Origin: Pyropia yezoensis | Lineage: Eukaryota > Rhodophyta > Bangiophyceae > Bangiales > Bangiaceae | NCBI GenBank assembly: GCA_009829735.1 | Contig: CM020619.1 | Coordinates: 1,246,590 to 1,310,589 of the forward strand | Length of the DNA: 64,000 nucleotides | Direction of reading: 5' to 3' | Part shown: piece after piece, positions 56,106 through 64,000 of the stretch | Position numbering within the stretch: the stretch's first letter is position 1 | Layout: each line of letters starts with the position of its first letter | Translations under genes and position numbers: made by a program | Notes under the pieces: model-generated | Seen by the model: the letters and a program-made list of their open reading frames with translations, nothing else | What the model was told of the DNA's origin: nothing | Database searches by the model: none

Positions 56106-58933
56106 CTACATCATGGTGCACCGGTCGGGGACGACGCTGTTGAGGACGGCGGGTCTTGGGAGACGGTCAAGGGACGGGCGGCCCGACGCGGCAGCAGCGC
56201 CGGCGCCGGGGGCGGGCGGGGAATACGACGAACCCGTAGAACCGGTGGCCACCAGGCTGGCGGTGCCGCCAACGACGTTGGTGGGGGCTCCGGCGCCCCC
56301 CCCCCCGCCCCCGCCCCCTCCTCCTCCATCGCCATCGTCACCATCGTCCTCGTACATGGCCGACACGATGTTGAGGATGCGCGACGCGCGGCACGGCTGG
56401 GGCACCCGCCGTGGCTGCGGGGACCCGTCGGGCGCGACCACCGGCTCATCGTCGGCAAGCCACGGGTGCGCGAGCACCGCCTCCACCGACAGGCGGTCCT
56501 CAAAGTCGACGGTCAGCATGCCAGACAAGAGGTCCGCGGCGCCCGCGTCGAGGGCGGGCGGGACCGTGTAGGCGCCGGCCGAGATTTTGGTAAACATGCC
56601 CATGAGCGTGGACGCCTCGAACGGGATGACCCCCGTCAGGCAGTAGTAGAGCGTCACGCCCGCGGCCCACACGTCCACCTTGCGGCCGGAATAGTCAGCG
56701 GCGCCCGACGCGATTTCGGGCGCCTGGAAGGCGGGCGTCCCGGACGTGCGGGACACCGAGTCGGTTACCACGTACTTATCGAGGAACTCGGCGACGCCAA
56801 AGTCCGACACCTTCAGCTCTGACCGGGACGTCAGCATGATGTTGGCCGGCTTGATGTCCCGGTGCACAACATTGCGGTCGTGGATGTAGGAGAGGCCCCG
56901 CATCAGCTGCCGTAACAGTGGCTTCATTTGACAAGCGGGTATCCTCTGGGATAGGGGGGGGAGGGGGGGGCGTGGGAGGGAATGGTGGGTCAAGCAAAGA
57001 GGAGGCGCGCCAGGAGGAGGGAGGGCAGAAACAGCGCCAGGGGAGCAGAGGCGACGACAGACAACGCGTCAGCAACGCAGTCGCACGCGGCGGCGACCTT
57101 ACAACAAGCCACGAGCGCGTGCCCAGCGGCACCGCCACCATCGCAGCGCAAACCCCAGAAGCCAAGGCTCTTTAGCGTGCAGCAAAACAAGCAACAAAAA
57201 AAACAACACCCCCCACGCGGGACACGTACCGAATCCGGCGCCGACAGGAGCAGCTCCTGCAAGTTGCACCCATTGGCCAGCTCCAACACAATGTACTTCT
57301 TGTCCTTGCGCTCATCGTCAATGACGTCGATGAGCTCAATGATGTTGGGGTGCTTCTTCAGCGCCTTCATAATCGCCACCTCCCGCTTGAGGTTCTCGGG
57401 GCCGCCCCGAATCTGCGCCCGCCACCGCCGCACCAGCCAAGCGCAAAGGAAAACATGCACACACACACAATAACAACATACAACATACAGCCTGGCGGTC
57501 AGCAGCCACATTGGATAAGCCACAGCCATCCCCGTCCAGGGGCAGCGGGGCACTGGTCGCACCCATCATCTGACCCACATCTCCCACGTACCGCCACGAG
57601 GCGGAACTGAGGAGGATAGTGTGCGGGCAGCGGTCGTCGCCGCCCAATACCAACCGCGCCCGCTCCCATGGCGGGCGGTCGACGAACAGGCGCAACAAGC
57701 GCGCGGCGGGGTGCCTCAACCTCCCCCACCACCCCCCCACCGTACCAGCAGCATGCCGCGTGCTACGCCTGTGCCAACCACACGTCCCCGACGGCGTGGC
57801 CGCAAGCCCCGCTGCTCAGCCGGCCACCGCCCGCCATGCACGCCGCCGTCATCGCACCCGCCCCTTTCTGGCTCACACAGCGGCGGCGGCCACGACAACC
57901 GACGCCACGACGGCCGCCGCAATGCAATCGTCGACACTCGTTCCTCCCCCCCTCTGCCGCTGCCGCCGACGTGTCACCACCACCACCATCAACACCTCCA
58001 ACAACCCCCACCCCACTCTCACGCCGACCCGCCCCCCACCAGACGAGGCAGACCCACGACTACGCGCCCCCCTCCCACAGCACGTACCTTGCGTAGGAAG
58101 CGGAGGTCCACCACCTTGACCGCCACAATCCGCAGCGACCGCGAGTCAATGCCCTCTACGACCTTGGCGTAAGAGCCCTCCCCGAGGACGTCGCCCAGGA
58201 TAAAGTGCTTGACCGTCTGTGGCCGAAACGGCCGCCGCCGGCCGCTCCCACCCCCAGACAGAGCGACGTTGCCAAAAGCCGCCCCGTAGGTGCCACCCCC
58301 GCCACCTCCGCCTCCGCCAAGGCCCCCGCCCTCATCGTCGCTGTCGGTGCCCGCGTCCGAGTCATCCAGGAAGGAGGCGCCGCCGGGCCGCCGGGGGCTG
58401 CCCACCCCAATGGGGCGCCCGAAAAAGCCGCCGCCGCCGTCGCCCACGCCGTCGCCGCTGCCGCTGCCACCCGCCGCCGCGACGCCAGACGACGGGCCGC
58501 CGCCCCCTCCCCCCCACCTCCCTCCGCCAGGCGACACCAGGCGGGTGGCGCCCAGCCCAAACCCGCCGCTCCCCGCGCTGCCCACGCTGCTAAACGCGCC
58601 CGACGCGCCAAGCGACGCGCGGTGGGCACCAGCAAACAGAAAGTCGTCGTCGTCGTCGTCGTCGCCGTCCTCCTCCCCCTCTCCTTCCTCGGTGACAGCG
58701 GCGGCAGCGGCGGCGGCGACGGCAGCGGCCGCAGTGGTGGGGATGGCAGCGGCGTTGACGGTCAGCGGGGCGGTGGGGGAGGGGAGGGGGTGGCCATTGC
58801 CGCGCGGGACTGGCCAGGGGGGGGCAGGCGGCCCCGCGGCTGTGGCGGAGGCGGCGGCTGGGGCGGTGGCGATGGCGGCGGCGGGGGCGGTGGGGGCGGT
58901 GGCGGGGACGCCCTCGATGGGGGAGTCTGACAT
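56106..58933 (-). CDS. LKB1/STK11-like serine/threonine kinase with C-terminal CAAX-type motif
   Basis: Three exons (58933-58088, 57412-57230, 56945-56106) with phase-0 GT-AG introns (57413-58087 and 56946-57229); 622 residues. An acidic/glycine-rich N-terminus (240 residues) precedes the kinase domain: GDVLGEGSYAKVVEG, lysine in VAVKVVDL (K273), VVHRDIKPANIML (D373), VSDFGVAEFL (D391), TSGTPAFQAPEIASG, then YSGRKVDVWAAGVTLYYCLT and GVIPFEASTLMGMFTKI. GVAE after DFG, the FxAPEIA wording and the GVTLYxxxTGxxPFE block are typical of LKB1, which phosphorylates AMPK-family kinases. The protein ends CTMM, a CAAX-type box; animal LKB1 also ends in a prenylated cysteine motif. Start chosen at MSDSPIEG because upstream frame is low complexity. 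Confidence 0.9.
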
Positions 58934-59448
58934 GGCAACGGGGGTGCGCCCACCCACCCCCACCAAGCCGCCTCCCTCCCCCCCCCCCGCCCGCCGGCCC
59001 CCCTCCCCCACCGCCACGCTCACACACCGGCGCCGCCCACCCCCCGGCCCGCCCCCCCCTCCCACCGGCCCCCCTCCCACAGACCGGCAGCCGGCTGCCA
59101 GACCCTCCGCGTCGTCCGCCGCTGACGCGGCCGCAGGCGGGCGGGCGGAACCACCTCTGCGGGGATGCCGGCTGCGGGGGGGGATGGCCTCGTGGGGGTG
59201 GAAGTGAAGGGGGGAGAGGACGCAGCGGGCCGGGGGCGGGGGGGGGGGGGGATGCAAGTATGCGTGGGAGAAAAGAGAGAGGAAGAAAGGGGCAAAGAGG
59301 GCACGGGTTGGGAGGCGGGGAGACGGGGGAGAGCGGGGGACAGGGGCGTGGGAGGAAGGAAGAGAGAGCGGGGAACGAGGAGCGCCGGCGGATGATGACA
59401 CGACGGGGAGGCAAGGGGGGGGGAAGGGATGACGGCGGCGGTGGCGGC

Positions 59449-59486
<38 letters not shown>

Positions 59487-60369
59487 CGGTGGCGGCGGTG
59501 GCGGCGGTGGCGCAGGGAATGGGGGGCGGGGGGGGACGACGGCAGGCGGCGGAGTCACGGCGGCACGTGGACGAGGGCGAGGGCGCGCCTCAGACACCAG
59601 CGCGGGGGGGGGGCCGACGCACGCGAGTCCCCCGCCAGGGTCCGGCCGCAGCAACGCGTTGTGGGGGGGTGTGGCGAGATGGCCCCGCTCGAAGTGTTGG
59701 GGGGGTATATCCTTTTCGCTTCAGGGGGGGTGTGGCGGGGGGGGGGGTGGATGGCGGGTGTGGGGTGGCGGAGCAAGGCCCGCCGCACATACAGTATGGC
59801 GGCCAGCTGGCCGTGGGTGGCGTGAGCGTGCCCTTTCATGTACCGTATCATAGGTATGTCCACTTCTGCTGGTCATACTGTACATGTACCCTGCAAGATC
59901 TGGCCTAAACGAGCCCCAACGGCGGGAACGCGCGCCCTGATTGGCTACTCACCTGCCACGTCTTTGACGAGGCGTGCTTGAAGTGTTCGGATGACTTGCG
60001 GAGTCGGATTGGAACATGCCCCATGACATACTGTAGCCCCACAGGGTTGAGTGGGATTCCTTTTTCTATTCATCGTCTTACTGTGATTCGTAACTTCATT
60101 GCCCAGATCAAAAGACAAGGAGGCCCGCTTGAGGAAGTTTGGCTCCAGGGATCAGGGTTGACCGTTTTGCACCCTTCACGCATAGTTAACGCCCAGTCGT
60201 CCGGCTCTTCTGGCTTTTCAAGACGAACGCGGCTCTGGTTGGCTGTCACGATTCTAACAAGACCGTTTATTGGTCAGATCTGAGTTTATCAGCCTCGAAA
60301 GCAAGCCTTCAACATTGCCGCCCATATTTCAAGCAGGACGACCACGTGGCTCCCGTCACCCCTCTGGTG
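58934..60369. other. Upstream of the kinase: GC microsatellites, then AT-richer sequence
   Basis: A (GGCGGT)n tract lies at about 59430-59515. From 59840 the composition becomes balanced. The motif CAGGGTTGA, which also ends the nearby MITE, occurs at about 60047 and 60157. No gene recognised. Confidence 0.35.
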
Positions 60370-60942
60370 AGCAGGGTTGATATATTTTGCGAAAGCATCC
60401 ATCGTTAGTAAAAACATGCGATAATTATTGAAAACGTTTCTGATAGTCATCGCCCAGGAGCCACGTGTTAGGATGACAGCAATTAATTAACCACGTCGTG
60501 CCCAACACGAGCCGCCTGACGAGCTGCGGACAAGGCTTTCGGAAAGGGCGTAGAGCCTAAATTGGGCCGCGTAGTACGCAGGCAGCGGAGAACGTGCCGC
60601 GTGGGGCGGCCGCACCCGCCGTGTTCAGTACGCCGCGGAGGATGTGAAGTCCTTGTCGGCGTACGTAGCTCCTATCGTCCTCGTGGTGTGGGTCTGGATC
60701 TTGGCTGGGCACGCTGCCGTACTGTTTCGCGGCTACGTACACAGTTCCGAAGACGACGACAGGGTGCGGCACTGCCGCGTGATCAGGCGGTCCGGTCTGG
60801 TCTGATGGGCCTCCGAGCCGACACGTGGTGGAACACGTGGACGTCTGATAATCATTATCGTTCCGGTTCTCCTGAACGTTATTCTTTTCTGATAATTTAC
60901 TCGATAATTTTGACTCAATAATTATCGCCTCTCAACCCTGCT
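60370..60942. mobile_element. 573-bp MITE with 11-bp perfect terminal inverted repeats
   Basis: Starts AGCAGGGTTGA and ends TCAACCCTGCT, flanked on both sides by GGTG (60366-60369 and 60943-60946), a possible 4-bp target duplication. A second inverted pair, GCGATAATTATTGA near the left end and its complement near the right end, strengthens the case. There is no coding capacity. Superfamily not assigned. Confidence 0.65.
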
Positions 60943-62052
60943 GGTGAGCCACTCGGGGGGGGGGAGGTGTCGACTTCCTGTCCAAAGTACAGGCTACTTT
61001 CTGATCAAGGGGTCTCACTTTCATCCTGTGCGCCTTCTGCGTCAACACCGTCTGCGACCGCGGACTGCTCTGCGTCGCGCTCGTCCGCGCATCGCACGGC
61101 GCGTCACACGTGCTTGCCGCGACGCCCGCGGCAGGGTACGGCTGGGATAGTTCCACCTCGCGCTTCGCTACGTCCATGAGTACCGTCCGCTTTACGCGAG
61201 GATGCCAGGAGCAGTGGGAAGTGGTCAGCGTGGTTTAATGCTGCGTTCGGCCGCCCCTCCACCTTGCATATGCCCCTCCATGCGTAAACTGCCAGTGTGG
61301 AAAGACGTACGTCCCTTCTTCATTGTCCTCCGCCATGTTGAGATGTCCTCAGGAAGACGACACAGCGACTGCACCGGTGCAGCAGCGCTACTGCACCAGA
61401 GCCGAGGGCGGCCTGTTGGCGACGGATCCCGGAGCGCGTGCGCGGGCAAACCGTGATCCGGCCTATCAACACTCGTCCTCAACCCCTCTCAGGGAGGCCA
61501 TAGAGCAGGGATGAGGGGTCGATAATTTAACCTGAAGCCGGGTGCCAAAACTATTGAGCAGTTTTCACATATTTGGTCAAAATCACTGCTCCTTCACGGC
61601 TCAAAATTGATGGCATGTCAGCAGTAACCACGCGACCAGGTGAGCACAAACAAAGTCGACCATGCCAGGCCGCAGCCGGGATGAAGACAGGAGAACGACC
61701 TTCGCGAGGGTGTGTGTTCATACATCGTGGAGAGCTCGCCATCACGGGAGGGGAGTCGAGAGAGGGCCCTATCATTGGCATAATAGCGTGCTGCTACGCG
61801 ATAGAGTCTGCCGACAAGGATGTACAGCAAGTAGCCAATATCGTTTGTACACTTTACAGCTGAAAATCTAAGAGTCAATTTGTCACGATCTGCACTCTGC
61901 CCAGGCGCGCTGGGTTTCCAGCCAGCAGCTGCGACTTGGTAGAATCCGATGGCACCCCTCTCCCCCCCCCCCCACCCATCCTCAACAACACCAACCATCA
62001 ATGAGACAACCACCCTCGCACGCACTAGCCAACAAAATAGCGAGGCCTATCC
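60943..62052. other. No recognised gene
   Basis: Balanced composition. Short frames only, none with recognisable content. The stretch TGCCAAAACTATTGAGCAG near 61542 resembles the inner end of some Tc1/mariner terminal repeats, but no partner was found on the far side of the transposase remnant. Confidence 0.25.
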
Positions 62053-62387
62053 CATCACAAAATTTGATCCCGAAGCCCTTGGAGGCGATGACGGCCGCTA
62101 CTCGACGGGGCATGGAGACAATGATGGTCTTGAAGAACGCGTCCGGTATAGCCGTCTACTTCTCACAAAGTGCCAGAGAGAGGTCGTCCTTGTTATTGGG
62201 GGCGGTCTCGGTTCTCACGTGCCGGGGCACCGGCGCCGCTGCGCACCTTCTTGGCCACATGGGCAACGGTGCTCTTCCTGAGGTCGAGCGCGGCCGCAAT
62301 GGCCGCGTTGCTGTTGCCCTTGGACGCCATCTCCTTGATGGCAGCGGTCTGCTGGCTCATCAGGGACACCCGGTTGTGACCTGCCAT
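62053..62387 (-). mobile_element. Internally deleted Tc1/mariner transposase gene
   Basis: The minus strand carries the transposase N-terminus (helix-turn-helix, 62387-62193) and, about 60 bases further on in another frame (62137-62053), the characteristic Tc1 C-terminus KTIIVSMPRRVAAVIASKGF (family: SMPRRVxAVIxAKG). The whole DDE catalytic core that should lie between them is missing, so this is an internal-deletion derivative. Terminal inverted repeats were not identified. Confidence 0.7.
62193..62387 (-). CDS. Tc1/mariner-derived helix-turn-helix protein
   Basis: 64 residues from ATG 62387. MSQQTAAIKEMASKGNSNAA followed by IAAALDLRKSTVAHVAKKVR is a homeodomain-like HTH of the kind that binds Tc1/mariner ends (pattern: helix, GxS/N, xxIAxxLxxxxSTV, helix). 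It then stops after a short basic tail. A TATA box 50 bases upstream suggests the fragment can be transcribed on its own. It could still bind element ends and repress transposition, which is a known fate for such fragments; that is inference. Confidence 0.6.
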   Translation of the reverse strand: MAGHNRVSLMSQQTAAIKEMASKGNSNAAIAAALDLRKSTVAHVAKKVRSGAGAPARENRDRPQ

Positions 62388-62438
62388 GGTTGCGATTTTT
62401 TTTTTTTTTTTTCTCAGCCGTGATGCATGTGGAGGACG

Positions 62439-62446
62439 TTTTTATA
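62439..62446 (-). promoter_or_regulatory. TATA box (TATAAAAA) of the HTH gene
   Basis: On the minus strand TATAAAAA lies about 50 bases before the ATG at 62387, with a poly-A run (plus-strand T run at about 62396-62412) in the short leader. Confidence 0.5.
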
Positions 62447-62912
62447 CCGGTCGGCAGTCGCCTTGTGTAGCGGCGCTTCCCCGAAAACAATGGGGTCCTG
62501 AATGCGCCTGGAGCGAGATAACCACGAGATTGCAGCAAAGTCCAGGCATTGGACCCGGGATTCTCGACGGTTAACAAACGATTTTGGCCGGCGATGGTAC
62601 TCACTGCACGTGATGCTTGCTTCGCAGTCGCTCGGGAGGTCACGGGGTCGAATATAGTACACATCTACCACGTGGCTGACACGTGCCACAAAATATTTAA
62701 ATGAGAGACAATAATTATGGTTTGATTGTTTCGATAAATATACGTATAATATACACCCTTGGGCAAGATTTAAGAAATATATCAAGCATGCCATAGAGGC
62801 CGAAATTGGGACGCGCCAGCTTTCGAATCGGGGACGGACAGGGAAATTGGGACGCGGCCCAATTTTGTCGTTCGCGGTCTCTGTGAGAGGGGGTCGTATC
62901 CCTCGACCACTG

Positions 62913-63370
62913 ATATTGCAGTTCCCCAAATTTTGTCTTATGGAGACAATAGCAACAGCGTGACAACAAGGCCATGAGCCAACCGCGTGCTGGGTGCTCG
63001 CAGCGGACCAATAGCGTGCTGTGGGGCTTGCCTTTTGATCAGGCGATGATTGGCTGCAGTCGCGGCGGATCTGGTACCGAACGCTAGTTGGTCAGATAGC
63101 TGTTGTTTTCTCTCACGATCTCGACGGATTTCCCTCTATCTCAGCCCAATCCACTCAAGAGCACTGGAAGAGGTCGCAGCTGGTTCCTGGGATGCCTGTT
63201 TCATCTACGATGTGGGGAGAAATCTCGAGAAAGTCTCAGATCGCACTGTTTCCACACTAACGCGGAGCACTCATTGGCCAGTGGTGTGTAATCTGAGGCA
63301 TGCGATTGGCCTGTTGTGGATCTGTTGTTGTTATTGTCGCCATGAGACAAATTTCAGGGTACTGCAATAT
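62913..63370. repeat. Foldback (inverted) repeat, arms about 46 bp
   Basis: The left arm (62913-62958: ATATTGCAGT...TTGTCTTATGGAGACAATAG) matches the reverse complement of the right arm (63325-63370) at roughly three quarters of positions. The loop contains several CCAAT motifs. It may be an old MITE; no target duplication was found. Confidence 0.5.
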
Positions 63371-64000
63371 TTTAGCACGTTGCACGTACACTTTTCCAAG
63401 GTGAGATGTAATGGAAAAAGCCAGAAGAGCCGGCTGAGCTATGCGTGCCGTCTGGCCCCGATCTGCAACGTGGCTTGCATATTGCGAATACTCACTCTTA
63501 GACTGATTTCCTTGCACAGCTACAAACACTCCCCCCCGTATGGCCCCACTCTGACGGTTACTCACCTGGGGGGGTGCTGCCTCCTGCTTGACTAACCCCC
63601 TGGCACCCCCGCGTCCGCGCACTGCCTGCGCGCCCGGGATGCCCCGACCTGGCCCCCCTCCCTCGCGCTTCCACGCGCGTCTGGGATTGGGGGCGGGCGG
63701 TTGCCAGGGGGTGAGGTCCAGCGCCACCGGCATTCGATCACAGATCGATGCCGACGGCGCCGCGAGGACAGGGGGTGTCGGCCCTACCCGGGCCGGGGCA
63801 CACGACTGGACTGAAAAGGCAGCGCCTGGCCGCGCTTCCCTCCCACCGGCCTGTCCGGTACGTCCGTCGTTTTTCGCCTTACAGCAAAAACGACGTCCAG
63901 CGATCTTATGGGTCGGATGGATTCGACGATTGGGCTGCGCCCAATGCCGCCGACGACGGTGGCAGATCCCCTTTGGGGACACGGCTCCTGTGGCGTCTTG
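63371..64000. other. Right-edge sequence, no recognised gene
   Basis: A minus-strand frame (63982-63257) spans this part and the foldback arm, so it is probably not a gene as it stands, though the GC-rich portion 63600-63980 could be an exon of a gene beyond the edge. Nothing in it is recognisable. Confidence 0.25.

Noticed and set aside
62800-62850. tRNA-like sequence around a TTCGAATC motif
   Set aside because: No acceptor or anticodon stems can be formed around it.
1-64000. CRISPR arrays, rRNA genes or bacterial operons
   Set aside because: No spaced short repeats, no rRNA-like sequence, and genes are spliced and widely spaced as in a nuclear genome.

Overview
This is a very GC-rich nuclear segment with long poly-G/poly-C runs, few-intron genes with GT-AG splice sites, alanine/glycine/proline-rich low-complexity inserts and a Plavaka-type DNA transposon. 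These traits and the remembered look of the transposase point to a bangiophyte red alga such as Porphyra or Pyropia. That placement is inference, not the result of a search.

Left end (1-8.1 kb): an Oxa1/Cox18-type mitochondrial insertase runs off the left edge on the minus strand, divergent from an importin-11 (IPO11/KAP120) homologue on the plus strand. Convergent to the importin lies a spliced PTC7-type PP2C phosphatase on the minus strand.

Mobile island (about 8.1-29.4 kb): a two-gene DNA transposon has a minus-strand accessory gene (12.4-14.2 kb) and a four-exon Plavaka/KDZ-like transposase on the plus strand (16.5-20.1 kb). A second, divergent member of the accessory family lies at 21.9-23.4 kb. 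A 623-bp non-autonomous hAT element with a perfect 8-bp target duplication lies at 27.1 kb. The accessory family is the best candidate here for something undescribed: I recognise no known domain, but the two copies share clear blocks.

Host block (29.7-43.4 kb): a TBC1D13-like Rab GAP (minus), a secreted proteinase K-like subtilase (plus) and, tail to tail with it, a 1204-residue secreted cysteine-rich repeat protein (minus) containing near-identical 89-residue units. Small weakly supported genes follow.

Second accessory block (43.8-52 kb): a possible spliced gene fragment with its own TATA box; a protein with two copies of a cysteine module and seven 34-residue repeats whose reading frame ends inside a dispersed repeat; an LTR-like direct-repeat pair flanking 1.65 kb; and a 64-nt nested palindrome.

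Right end (53.4-64 kb): a secreted S33-type alpha/beta hydrolase (plus), an LKB1/STK11-like kinase (minus, three exons) ending in a CAAX-type tetrapeptide, then an AT-richer stretch with a 573-bp MITE, an internally deleted Tc1/mariner gene that keeps a helix-turn-helix protein, and a foldback repeat.

No operons are expected or seen. Most host genes are unrelated housekeeping or signalling genes; the only possible functional pairing is the adjacent secreted protease and cysteine-rich protein. Three host genes (importin, PTC7, TBC) change reading frame exactly at long poly-G/C runs, which most simply reflects run-length errors in the assembly. I saw no tRNA, rRNA, CRISPR array or reverse transcriptase.
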